Program-made: the position numbers and the translations under genes | Notes under the pieces: model-generated | The model's input: only the letters and a program-made list of their open reading frames with translations | What the model was told of the DNA's origin: nothing | Databases searched by the model: none | Part shown: piece after piece, positions 54,478-62,987 of the stretch | Position numbering within the stretch: position 1 is the first letter of the stretch | How the letters are laid out: each line of letters begins with the position of its first letter | DNA from: JAXMCI01 sp046349435 | GTDB taxonomy: Bacteria > Pseudomonadota > Alphaproteobacteria > Dongiales > Dongiaceae | Assembly: GCA_046349435.1 (NCBI GenBank) | Contig: JAXMCI010000001.1 | Location: 248,001 to 312,000, forward strand | DNA length: 64,000 nt | Direction of reading: 5' to 3'

Positions 54478-55374
54478 TTGACCGACCTGCCGACGCACGA
54501 AGGTTATGCCGATTTCCGCGGCCACCGCACCTGGTACCGGGTGACCGGCACGCTCGGCCGCGGCAAGCGCCCGCTGGTCACGCTGCATGGCGGGCCAGGT
54601 GCCGCCTCGGACTATCTCGAGCGCTTCGGGCAGCTCGCCGCCGGCGGACGCGCCGTGATCCATTACGACCAGCTGGGCGGCGGCCGCTCGACCCACCTGC
54701 CCGACAAGGGCGCCGATTTCTGGACCGTCGAGCTGTTCCTGGCCGAGCTCGACAACCTGCTCCGCCATCTCGGCATCGCCGACTACCACCTGCTCGGCCA
54801 GAGCTGGGGCGGCATGCTGGGCTCCGAGCATGCGGTACGCCGCCCGGCCGGGCTGCGCTCGCTGACCATCGCCAACTCGCCGGCCTCGATGGAGCTGTGG
54901 GTGCGCGAGGCCGCCCGGCTGCGCCAGGCGCTGCCGGCCGAGACGCGGGACGCCCTCAACCGGCACGAGGCCGCCGGCACCACCACTGACCCGGAGTACA
55001 AGGCTGCCGAGCGGGTCTTCTACGACCACCATCTCTGCCGCGTCACCCCGTGGCCGGACGAGCTGGTGCGCAGCTTCGCCCAGATGGAAGCCGATCCGAC
55101 CGTCTACCACACGATGAACGGGCCCAACGAGTTCTACGTCGTCGGCACGCTGCGCAGCTGGAGCGTCATCGACCGGCTCGAGCGCATCGACGTGCCGACC
55201 CTGATCATTTCCGGCCGGCATGACGAGGCGACGCCGGCCTGCGTCCAGCCCTATGCCGACCGGATCAAGGGGGCGCGCTGGGTGATCTTCGAGAATTCCA
55301 GCCACCTGCCGCACATCGAGGAAACCGAGGCCTGCCTGAAGCTGGTCGGCGATTTTCTGGACGCGCAGGAATAA
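54478..55374 (+). CDS. Proline iminopeptidase-family alpha/beta hydrolase (S33)
   Basis: A 298-residue hydrolase. The oxyanion motif LHGGPGAASDYL, nucleophile elbow GQSWGG, acid Asp in SGRHDEATP and His in SSHLPHIEE are all visible, as is IHYDQLGGGRST, a PIP-family pattern. The cap region is Pro/Tyr-rich. The start appears to be TTG at 54478, preceded by CGGGAG 9 or so bases upstream; no ATG gives the N-terminal TDLPTHEGY. It may release N-terminal amino acids from peptides brought in by the transporter at 55446, 71 bases downstream. Confidence 0.87.
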   Translation: MTDLPTHEGYADFRGHRTWYRVTGTLGRGKRPLVTLHGGPGAASDYLERFGQLAAGGRAVIHYDQLGGGRSTHLPDKGADFWTVELFLAELDNLLRHLGIADYHLLGQSWGGMLGSEHAVRRPAGLRSLTIANSPASMELWVREAARLRQALPAETRDALNRHEAAGTTTDPEYKAAERVFYDHHLCRVTPWPDELVRSFAQMEADPTVYHTMNGPNEFYVVGTLRSWSVIDRLERIDVPTLIISGRHDEATPACVQPYADRIKGARWVIFENSSHLPHIEETEACLKLVGDFLDAQE

Positions 55375-55445
55375 CGGGCTAAATTGCTGCACCGGGGCGG
55401 CGTGGTCCACCCGCCCGGGTCAGCGCAGAACGGGAGGCACAGAGA

Positions 55446-57113
55446 ATGAAGGTTCGGGCATGGAAGGCCGGCCTGCTGGCCGGCGCGGCGGTGCTGCTGG
55501 CGCTGCCGAGCCTGCAGGCGAAGGCCTACGACGCCGCCCATCGCGGCGGCACGATGCGGCTGCTGTCGCGGGCGGCCGGCGGCTCGATCGATCCGCACAT
55601 CAACTACACGCTGCAGTACTGGCAGCTCTACCAGTTCATCTATGACGGGCTGGTCAGCTTCAAGAAGGCCGGCGGCGCCGACGGCTTCAGTATCGTCCCC
55701 GACCTCGCCGAGGCACTGCCCAAGCCGGAGGACGGCGGCAAGACCTACGTCTTCAAGCTGCGGGACGGCATCAAGTTCTCGGATGGCAGCCCGCTCACCG
55801 TGAAGGACGTGGTCGCCTCGTTCCAGCGCATCTTCAAGATCTCCGGCCCGACCTCGGGCACCTTCTACACCGGCATCGTCGGCGCCGATAAGTGCCTGAA
55901 GGACGCGGCCAGCTGCACGCTCGAGGGCGGCGTGGTCGGCGACGAGAAGGCAGGCACGATCACCTTCCACCTGACGGCGCCGGATTCCGAGTTCTTCGAC
56001 AAGCTCGCCATCCCGCACGCCGCGGTCCTGCCGGCCAACGCGCCCGCCAAGGACAGCGGCACCCAGCCCATCCCGGGCACCGGCGCCTACGCGATTGCCG
56101 CCTACGATCCGAACAAGCAGCTCAAGCTGGTGCGTAACCCGCACTTCAAGGAGTGGAGCGCCGACGCCCAGCCGGACGGCTACCCCGACGAGGTCAACTA
56201 TGATTTCGGCCTCACCGAGGAAGCCCAGATCACCGCCATCGAGAACGGCGAGGCGGACTGGACGCTCGATCCGCCGCCGCCCGACCGGCTGGTGGAGATC
56301 GGCACCAAGTACAAGGACCAGGTGCACGTCACGCCGCTGACGGCGATGTACTACGCGCCGATGAACACCAACATCCCGCCCTTCGACAATGCCAAGGCGC
56401 GCCAGGCGGTGGCCTACGCCATCGACCGCAAGTCGCTGGTCAAGCTGTTCGGCGGGCCGAACCTCGCCCAGCCGGTCTGCCAGGTGCTGCCGCCGGGCTT
56501 CCCCGGGCACGAGGATTACTGCCCCTACAGCAAGCCGCCGGGCGCCAAGTGGACGGCGCCGGACCTGGAGAAGGCCAAGCAGCTGGTCCAGGAATCCGGC
56601 ACCGCCGGCCAGAAGGTGACGGTCATCGTCCAGGACCTGGCGATCGACCAGAGCATCGGCGTCTATCTGCAGAGCCTGCTCAAGGATCTCGGCTACGACG
56701 CCTCGGTCAAGGCGCTGTCGCAGAACATCCAGTTCACCTACATCCAGAACACCAATAACAAGGTCCAGATGAGCGTCAGCCAGTGGTACCAGGACTATCC
56801 GGCTGCCTCGGACTTCCTCAACGTCCTGTTCGGCTGCGACTCCTTCCACCCCGGCTCGGACAACTCGGTCAACATCGCCGGCTACTGCGACAAGGCGGTC
56901 GACGCCAAGATGAAGGAGGCGATGCTGACCGGCGTCACCGACCCCGAGGCCGCCAACAAGCACTGGGCGGAGATCGACAAGGCGGTGACCGACGCGGCGC
57001 CGGCTGCCTTCCTGTTCACGCCGAAGCGCATCGACTTCGTGTCGAAGCGCGTCGGCAACTTCATCTTCAACAACCAGTACTACTGGATCGTGACCCAGTC
57101 CTGGGTGAAGTAG
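55446..57113 (+). CDS. Peptide-type ABC transporter substrate-binding protein (SBP_bac_5), second system
   Basis: A 555-residue periplasmic protein with signal peptide (MKVRAWKAGLLAGAAVLLAL, cleaved near AKAYDAA). The family-5 pattern is clear: GGSIDPHINYTLQYWQLYQF, VPDLAEALPKPEDGGKTYVF, LRDGIKFSDGSPLTVKDVV, PIPGTGAYAI, and a C-terminal LFTPKRIDFVS. A GGGAGGCACAGAGA ribosome site is upstream. First gene of a plus-strand transporter operon to 61374. Similar in plan, not in sequence detail, to the one at 51249. Confidence 0.92.
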   Translation: MKVRAWKAGLLAGAAVLLALPSLQAKAYDAAHRGGTMRLLSRAAGGSIDPHINYTLQYWQLYQFIYDGLVSFKKAGGADGFSIVPDLAEALPKPEDGGKTYVFKLRDGIKFSDGSPLTVKDVVASFQRIFKISGPTSGTFYTGIVGADKCLKDAASCTLEGGVVGDEKAGTITFHLTAPDSEFFDKLAIPHAAVLPANAPAKDSGTQPIPGTGAYAIAAYDPNKQLKLVRNPHFKEWSADAQPDGYPDEVNYDFGLTEEAQITAIENGEADWTLDPPPPDRLVEIGTKYKDQVHVTPLTAMYYAPMNTNIPPFDNAKARQAVAYAIDRKSLVKLFGGPNLAQPVCQVLPPGFPGHEDYCPYSKPPGAKWTAPDLEKAKQLVQESGTAGQKVTVIVQDLAIDQSIGVYLQSLLKDLGYDASVKALSQNIQFTYIQNTNNKVQMSVSQWYQDYPAASDFLNVLFGCDSFHPGSDNSVNIAGYCDKAVDAKMKEAMLTGVTDPEAANKHWAEIDKAVTDAAPAAFLFTPKRIDFVSKRVGNFIFNNQYYWIVTQSWVK

Positions 57114-57153
57114 CCGCAACCGTCGAACCCGCCGGGGCGCTTCGCCCGGCCGC

Positions 57154-58212
57154 ATGACCACGCAGAACCAGACGATCGCCGAGTCCGTCCCCGTCGACAA
57201 GAACGGAGACGGGCCGGCGATCGCACGGCGCAGCCGCGGCCCGTGGACGACCGCGATGCGCAAGCTGGCGCGCGACCGCTCGGCGATGGCGGCGCTCGCG
57301 CTGCTGCTGGTCATCGTCCTGCTCTGCCTGGCGGCGCCGCTCTATGCCGAGCGCATCGCCCATACCGACCCGTTCCACTCCAACCTCGACGGCGAGACGG
57401 TGATCGACGGCCAGACCGTGCCGGTGATGGAGCCCTCGACCGAGGGGCTCGGCCTCGGCCAGTCGCCGATCGGCCCGACCTGGCGGATCGGCCCCTTCCT
57501 GCTCGGCGCCGACGCGCAAGGGCGCGACGTCGCCGCCCGGCTGCTCTATGGCGGCCGCAACTCGCTGCTGATCGCCGCCGCCGCCACCCTGCTCTGCCTG
57601 GTGCTGGCCACCGTGGTCGGGCTCGCCGCCGGGTTCTTCGAGGGCGTCGTCGACATGGCGCTGAGCCGCCTGCTGGACGTGCTCTGGGCCTTCCCGATCT
57701 ATCTGCTCGCCATCTCGCTCTCGATCGTGCTGATCGCCCACGGCATCGAGATCGGGCCGATCTCGATCACCGCCGGCAGCCTGCTGCTGCCGATCTTCAT
57801 CATCGGCATCGTCTATGTGCCCTATGTCGCGCGGCCGGTCCGCGGCCAGGTGCTGTCGCTGAAGAACAGCGAGTTCGTGCTCGCCGCCGTCGGGCTCGGC
57901 GTGCCGAGCTGGCGCATCCTGTGGCGCGACATCCTGCCCAACGTGATGACCACGCTGATCGTCTTCGTGCCGCTGATGATGGCGCTCAACATGCTGACCG
58001 AGTCGGCGCTCTCCTTCCTCTCGATCGGGGTGCAGCCGCCCGACGCCAGCTGGGGCACCATCATCCAGGACGGCCAGAACCTGCTCTACACCCGCCCGAC
58101 GGTGGCGCTCGCGGCGGGTGCGGCGATCGTCATCACCGTGCTCGCCCTCAACATCCTGGGCGACGGCGTGCGCGACGCGCTCGACCCCCGCACCAAGCTG
58201 CGCCAGCGCTGA
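57154..58212 (+). CDS. Peptide ABC transporter permease (DppC type), second system
   Basis: A 352-residue permease with an N-terminal soluble stretch, one helix, an extended periplasmic segment (PFHSNLDGETVIDGQTVPVM), then LLGADAQGRDVAARLLYGG and five more helices. The EAA loop is SWRILWRDILPNVMTTLIVF followed by ESALSFLSIGVQPPDASWG. It directly follows the binding protein (40-base gap) and precedes DppB, the reverse of the usual B-then-C order. Confidence 0.92.
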   Translation: MTTQNQTIAESVPVDKNGDGPAIARRSRGPWTTAMRKLARDRSAMAALALLLVIVLLCLAAPLYAERIAHTDPFHSNLDGETVIDGQTVPVMEPSTEGLGLGQSPIGPTWRIGPFLLGADAQGRDVAARLLYGGRNSLLIAAAATLLCLVLATVVGLAAGFFEGVVDMALSRLLDVLWAFPIYLLAISLSIVLIAHGIEIGPISITAGSLLLPIFIIGIVYVPYVARPVRGQVLSLKNSEFVLAAVGLGVPSWRILWRDILPNVMTTLIVFVPLMMALNMLTESALSFLSIGVQPPDASWGTIIQDGQNLLYTRPTVALAAGAAIVITVLALNILGDGVRDALDPRTKLRQR

Positions 58213-58247
58213 CGTGCGCCACGCGACCTGCCCTGCGATCGCGCCAG

Positions 58248-58347
58248 CCTCATCCTTCGACAGGCTCAGGATGAGGCCTTCGAGATCGCGCCCGCTCCCT
58301 GAACCTCGTCCTGAGCCTGTCGAAGGGCGAGGTCGGCACGGCCGCGC
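58248..58347. repeat. REP-like intergenic repeat, inverted copy of that at 10701-10797
   Basis: The gap between the permease genes (58213-58410) holds a hairpin with arms CCTCATCCT (58248-58256) and AGGATGAGG (58268-58276), a short GCGCGATC-type linker, and a second unit 58304-58347. The second unit is the reverse complement of 10701-10744 with one mismatch in 44 bases. The same two-unit order is kept, so this is one compound element in opposite orientation. It splits the transporter operon. Confidence 0.85.
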
Positions 58348-58410
58348 CGCCTTCGTCCATCTCCGTCTCTGGACGGACGAAGCCGGCACCAGCTCGGTGC
58401 GATCCGCCTG

Positions 58411-59382
58411 ATGCTCACGACCCTGCTGCAGCGCCTGCTTCAGATGGCGTTCGTGATGTTCGGCATCAGCGTCGTCGTCTTCCTCATCTTCTTCGCCACG
58501 CCCGGCGCCGATCCCGCCTCGCGCATCGCCGGCCGCAACGCCTCGCCCGAGACGCTGGCCGCGGTGCGCGCCGATTTCGGCCTCGATCGGCCATTGCCGG
58601 TCCAGTACCTCAGGATGATGAAGCGGCTGTTCATCACCCGCGACCTCACCTCGTTCGTCAATCGCGGCCAGCTGATCATCCCGCAGATCGTCCAGGCGAC
58701 GCCGGTGACGCTGTCGCTGGTCTGCGGCGCGGCGGTGCTGTGGATCGCCGCCAGCATCGCCATCGGCCTGGTGGCGGCGGCGACGCGCGGCAGCCTGCTC
58801 GACCGCGGCCTGATGATCCTCGGGCTGATCGGCGTCTCGATGCCGGTCTACTGGCTGGGCGAGGTGATGAACCTGCTGACCCAGAGCCGCTTCCACGACA
58901 CCGTGCTGTTCTCCTGGGTGCCGGGGCTGGGCTACAAGCCGCTGTCCGAGGATCCGGCCGGCTGGTTCAAGACCCTGGTGATCCCCTGGGTGACGCTCGC
59001 CATCCTCTATATCGGGCTCTACGGCCGGGTGCTGCGCGGCAGCCTGATCGAGGCCAGCCACGAGGACTACATCCGCACCGCCCGGGCCAAGGGGCTGAGC
59101 GAGAGCCGGATCCTGATCCGCCACGCGCTGCGCACCTCGCTGATCACCTTCATCACCCTGTTCGGGCTCGATTTCGGCGCGCTGGTCGGCGGCGGCGCGC
59201 TGCTCACCGAGGTGGTGTTCGGCCTCCAGGGCGTCGGCAAGCTGACCTACGACGCGCTGCAGAACCTCGACCTGCCGATGATCATGGCGACCGTCGTCTA
59301 CGCCTCCTTCTTCGTCGTCACGGCCAACGCCCTGGTCGACGTCGCCTATGCCCTGCTCGACCCGCGGGTGCGCGTTGCCTGA
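58411..59382 (+). CDS. Peptide ABC transporter permease (DppB type), second system
   Basis: A 323-residue permease of the OppB/DppB family: TPGADPASRIAGRNASPETLAAVRADFGLD in two blocks near the N-terminus, VSMPVYWLGEVMNLLTQSRF, the EAA-type loop DYIRTARAKGLSESRILIRH, and VGGGALLTEVVFGLQGVGKL. ATG 58411 follows the REP-containing gap; no strong ribosome site is seen. Its stop overlaps the DppD start. Confidence 0.92.
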   Translation: MLTTLLQRLLQMAFVMFGISVVVFLIFFATPGADPASRIAGRNASPETLAAVRADFGLDRPLPVQYLRMMKRLFITRDLTSFVNRGQLIIPQIVQATPVTLSLVCGAAVLWIAASIAIGLVAAATRGSLLDRGLMILGLIGVSMPVYWLGEVMNLLTQSRFHDTVLFSWVPGLGYKPLSEDPAGWFKTLVIPWVTLAILYIGLYGRVLRGSLIEASHEDYIRTARAKGLSESRILIRHALRTSLITFITLFGLDFGALVGGGALLTEVVFGLQGVGKLTYDALQNLDLPMIMATVVYASFFVVTANALVDVAYALLDPRVRVA

Positions 59383-60376
59383 CGCGGCGCCCCTGCTGGC
59401 GGTCCGCGACCTCTCGGTCTCCTTCCGCAGCGAGGCCGGGCTGGTGCGGGCGGTCGACGGCATCTCCTTCGACGTCGCGGCCGGCGAGATCGTCGGCGTG
59501 GTCGGCGAATCCGGCTCCGGCAAGACGGTCTCGCTGCTCACCGTCATGGGGCTGATCAAGGACCCCAATGCGGTGATCGCCGGCTCGATCCGCTTCCGCG
59601 GGCGCGAGCTGGTCGGCGCGCCGGCGCGCGAGATGCGCAAGCTGCGCGGCGGCGCCATCGCCATGATCTTCCAGGACCCGATGACCGCCCTGACCCCGGT
59701 CTACCGCATCGGCTGGCAGATCGCCGAGCAGTACCGCGCCCACAACGCGGTTTCCGCCTCGGCCGCCCGCAAGCGGGCGATCGAGCTGCTGGCCGCCGTC
59801 GGCATCCCCAACCCGCAGCTCACCGTCGACCGCTACCCGCACCAGCTCTCGGGCGGCATGCGGCAGCGCGCGGTCATCGCCATGGCGCTCTCCTGCAACC
59901 CGGCCCTGCTGATCGCCGACGAGCCGACCACCGCGCTCGACGTCACCGTGCAGGCGCAGATCCTCGAGCTGATCGGCAAGCTGCGCCGCGAGCTCGGCTC
60001 CTCGGTGGTGCTGATCACCCACGATCTCGGCGTCGTCGCCGAGGTCGCCGACCGGGTGATGGTGATGTATGCCGGCCGCATCGTCGAGCGCGCCGCCACC
60101 GCCGCGCTCTTCGCCGAGCCGCGCCATCCCTATGCCTGGGGCCTGCTCGGCTCGATCCCGCCGCTGGAGGGCGCCAAGCCGCGGCGGCTGACGCAGATCC
60201 CCGGCCTGCCGCCGTCGCTGATCGACCTGCCGGCCGGCTGCGCCTTCGGGCCGCGCTGCCCCCAGCGCTTCGCCCGCTGCGCCGAGCGCCCGGCGCTGAT
60301 CGACGACGGCGGCCACGAGGTCGCCTGCTTCCTGACGCCCGAGGCGCGGGCGCTGCGCGGACGGGGCGCGGCATGA
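59375..60376 (+). CDS. Peptide ABC transporter ATPase (DppD type)
   Basis: A 333-residue ATPase: Walker A GESGSGKTVSL, Q-loop MIFQDPMTALTP, signature LSGGMRQRAVIAMALS, Walker B LLIADEPTTALDV, H-loop LITHDLGVVAEV, and the oligopeptide tail GCAFGPRCPQRFARC. The start is uncertain: TTG at 59375 overlaps DppB by 8 bases and begins LPDAAPLLAVRDLSVSF; an ATG at 59348 is also in frame. It overlaps DppF by ATGA. Confidence 0.9.
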   Translation: MPDAAPLLAVRDLSVSFRSEAGLVRAVDGISFDVAAGEIVGVVGESGSGKTVSLLTVMGLIKDPNAVIAGSIRFRGRELVGAPAREMRKLRGGAIAMIFQDPMTALTPVYRIGWQIAEQYRAHNAVSASAARKRAIELLAAVGIPNPQLTVDRYPHQLSGGMRQRAVIAMALSCNPALLIADEPTTALDVTVQAQILELIGKLRRELGSSVVLITHDLGVVAEVADRVMVMYAGRIVERAATAALFAEPRHPYAWGLLGSIPPLEGAKPRRLTQIPGLPPSLIDLPAGCAFGPRCPQRFARCAERPALIDDGGHEVACFLTPEARALRGRGAA

Positions 60377-61374
60377 GCCAGGGCGCACCCCTGCTCGAGG
60401 CGATCGAGGTCCGCCGCCACTTCACGGTCGGCCGCGGCATCCTGCCGGGAAGCCATCGCCGGCTGCTGGCGGTCGACGGCGTCTCGCTGCAGGTGCGGGC
60501 CGGCGAGACGCTCGGGCTGGTCGGCGAGTCGGGCTGCGGCAAGTCGACCCTCGGCCGCTGCCTGGTGCGGCTCTACCAGGTCAGCGGCGGCACCATCCGC
60601 TTCCAGGGCACCGACGTGACCCGGCTGACGGCGCGCCGCCTGCGTCCGTTCCGCCGGCGCATGCAGATGGTCTTCCAGGATCCCTACGCCTCGCTCAACC
60701 CGCGCCGCCGGGTCGGCGACCTGATCGCCGAGCCGCTGCGCGTGCATGAGCGGCTGGGCCGGCGGGAGATCGCCGACCGGGTCGCCCGCGTGGCGCGCCG
60801 CGTCGGGCTGCTGCCCGACCATCTCGAGCGCTTCCCGCACGAGTTCTCCGGCGGGCAGCGCCAGCGCATCGGCATCGCCCGCGCGCTGGTGCTGGAGCCC
60901 CGGCTGATCGTCGCCGACGAGCCGGTCTCGGCGCTCGACGTCTCGATCCAGGCGCAGATCCTCAACCTGCTGGCCGACCTGCAGGACGAGCTCGGCCTCA
61001 CCTACCTGTTCATCGCCCACGACCTCAGCGTCGTCCGCCAAGTGTCGGAGCGGGTCGCCGTGATGTATCTCGGCTCGATCGTCGAGAGCGGCCCGACCGA
61101 GGCGCTGTTCGCGACGCCGGCGCACCCCTATACCCAGGCGCTGATCTCGGCGGTGCCGCGGCCCGATCCCAGGGGCGGCCGCCAGCGCATCGTGCTCGCC
61201 GGCGACGTCGCCAGCCCGCTCGACCCGCCCGCCGGCTGCCGCTTCCATCCGCGCTGCCGCTACGCCGCGGCGCGCTGCCGGACCGACCGGCCGGCGCTGA
61301 CGCCGATCGGCGACGACCGCCAGGTCGCCTGCCACTTCCCGCTGGTCGCGCCGCAGACCCCGGCCGCCGGCTGA
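60373..61374 (+). CDS. Peptide ABC transporter ATPase (DppF type)
   Basis: A 333-residue ATPase with an HFTVGRGILPG insertion typical of DppF/OppF, then VDGVSLQVRAGETLGLVGES, Walker A GESGCGKSTLGR, VFQDPYASLNPRRRVGD, signature FSGGQRQRIGIARAL, Walker B LIVADEPVSALDV and the cysteine-rich tail FHPRCRYAAARC. Last gene of the second transporter operon. It is followed nine bases later by the glycosyltransferase-like gene. Confidence 0.93.
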   Translation: MSQGAPLLEAIEVRRHFTVGRGILPGSHRRLLAVDGVSLQVRAGETLGLVGESGCGKSTLGRCLVRLYQVSGGTIRFQGTDVTRLTARRLRPFRRRMQMVFQDPYASLNPRRRVGDLIAEPLRVHERLGRREIADRVARVARRVGLLPDHLERFPHEFSGGQRQRIGIARALVLEPRLIVADEPVSALDVSIQAQILNLLADLQDELGLTYLFIAHDLSVVRQVSERVAVMYLGSIVESGPTEALFATPAHPYTQALISAVPRPDPRGGRQRIVLAGDVASPLDPPAGCRFHPRCRYAAARCRTDRPALTPIGDDRQVACHFPLVAPQTPAAG

Positions 61375-61382
61375 GCCAGCCC

Positions 61383-62963
61383 ATGACGGCGGCCGTCGAG
61401 AGCAGCGACGGGGATGCCGGCGGTGGCCGGCCGGGCGGCGGGGCTCTGCCCCGGCCTCTCGCCCCCGCCTGGACCGCGCTGCTGGCCGCCTACGCCGTCC
61501 TGGCGATCGGTACTTGCCTCGCCGCCGCGATCCTCTGGGGGCCCTGGCTCGACGAGTTCTACTCCCTCTACGCCACCGATCCCGGCCTGCCGTTCCCCGA
61601 CGCCTGGACCGCCTGGGCAACCGACAACCACCCCTTCTATTTTTCGCTGCTCACCCGCCAGCTGCGCGACCTGCTGCCGCTGTCGCTGATCGGGCTCAGG
61701 CTCGCCAACCTGGTGCCGTTGCTCGCCGTGATCGGCGTCGCCGGCCTCTGCTGGCGCCGCGACCGCGAGGGACGCCTGCTCGTCGCGCTCTCCCTCGTGT
61801 TGCTGCTGTCCTCCGACGCGCTGTTCGTTCGCTTTGCGGATTTCAGGTCCTATTTCACGCTGCTCGCGGCCAGCTATGCCAATGCGCTGGCGACCGCCTG
61901 GCTGTTCCGCGCGCCGGCAATGCGTCGGTTCGCGATCGGGCTCTGGCTGGCTTCCGCGGCGGTGGTCGCCAACAGCCACTATCTCGGAACGCTCTTCGCC
62001 GCACTCCAGGCGGCCGTGCTGGCCGTCATCCTCGGCATCCAGGGTCGCCGGCGGCTGGCCCTCGGCCTCGCCGCCGCCACCGGGCTGCTCACCCTCCCGT
62101 CGGTCGGCTTTGCGCTTTATCAGAGCCGCCACATCCTCTCGAAGACTGGCGGCCACTTCTGGGTGCAGTCCACCACCGGCGATGCCTTGGCGATGATCGG
62201 CGACGCGCTCGCGGAGCAGACCGGGTTCAACCTGGTGGCCTGGGCAACCTGCCTCGCCGCCGCGGCCTGGGCCCTCGGCAGGGAACGAGGCGGCGGCCTT
62301 CGCGCGCTCGGTCCGGCGCTGCGCTGCGGATCCGTGCTGCCGGGGCTGCTGGCCGTCCTCGGCGCCGGCCTCGCCTTCGCGGCGGTCCTGCTCCTCGTCA
62401 ACCTGCACACGCCGATCTTCGTGCCCCGCTACCTCGTGCCGCTCAACGGGCCGCTCTGCGTCGGCCTGGCGCTCGTGGCAAGCCGCCCCGGGCCGGCGCC
62501 GCTGCGCATCGCCGTGCCGCTGCTCGTCCTGATCAATGCCGCGCTGGCGGTGGCGCTCCTCCGGACCGCGGACCTCCGGCTGCCGCCGCAGCGCTGGAAT
62601 GCGACCGCGTCCTACGTCGCGCGCCAGGTCCAGGCCTGCCCGACCACCCGGGTCTTCGCGATCGACAGCATGCACTCCGGCGCGCCGCGGTTCTCACGCG
62701 TCTGGATCACGGGTTACCGCTACCTCGCCCGGCGCCACGGCTTCGACGTCACGCCGCTCCCCACGTCGGGATCGGTGGCGAGCAATCCGGCCGGACCCTG
62801 CCCGGAGCTGTTCTGGCTGGAGCATCTGCTCGGCGTCCCGCCGGACGCATCCGGCGTGGCGTGGATGCGGCGGGCCGGGATCGACTTCATCAGCGACCCG
62901 CGCCGCACCGGCACCTTCTGGGGCGAGAGCGGCGGGGTCATCGTGGTGTCGCCCGCCGGCTAG
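61383..62963 (+). CDS. GT-C-type multi-spanning glycosyltransferase-like membrane protein
   Basis: A 526-residue protein with about ten hydrophobic segments. The first periplasmic loop has WLDEFYSLYATDPG, an acidic Asp-Glu motif like that of GT39/GT83 (ArnT/PMT-type) transferases, and PFPDAWTAWATDNHPFYF with another Asp-Asn-His. The rest alternates helices and short loops and ends in a soluble part (VFAIDSMHSGAPRF). It may use polyprenyl-phosphate sugars to modify glycans or lipids. Codon use looks like the neighbours. The function is inferred from fold only. Confidence 0.65.
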   Translation: MTAAVESSDGDAGGGRPGGGALPRPLAPAWTALLAAYAVLAIGTCLAAAILWGPWLDEFYSLYATDPGLPFPDAWTAWATDNHPFYFSLLTRQLRDLLPLSLIGLRLANLVPLLAVIGVAGLCWRRDREGRLLVALSLVLLLSSDALFVRFADFRSYFTLLAASYANALATAWLFRAPAMRRFAIGLWLASAAVVANSHYLGTLFAALQAAVLAVILGIQGRRRLALGLAAATGLLTLPSVGFALYQSRHILSKTGGHFWVQSTTGDALAMIGDALAEQTGFNLVAWATCLAAAAWALGRERGGGLRALGPALRCGSVLPGLLAVLGAGLAFAAVLLLVNLHTPIFVPRYLVPLNGPLCVGLALVASRPGPAPLRIAVPLLVLINAALAVALLRTADLRLPPQRWNATASYVARQVQACPTTRVFAIDSMHSGAPRFSRVWITGYRYLARRHGFDVTPLPTSGSVASNPAGPCPELFWLEHLLGVPPDASGVAWMRRAGIDFISDPRRTGTFWGESGGVIVVSPAG

Positions 62964-62987
62964 GCGAAGCGGCGGAGGGAGCGACCG

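Noticed and set aside
57067..59664. An 865-codon minus-strand open frame opposite the second transporter's permease genes
   Set aside because: Its composition is Asp/Gln/Gly/His-rich low complexity typical of antisense frames in high-GC DNA; the permeases on the plus strand are clear.
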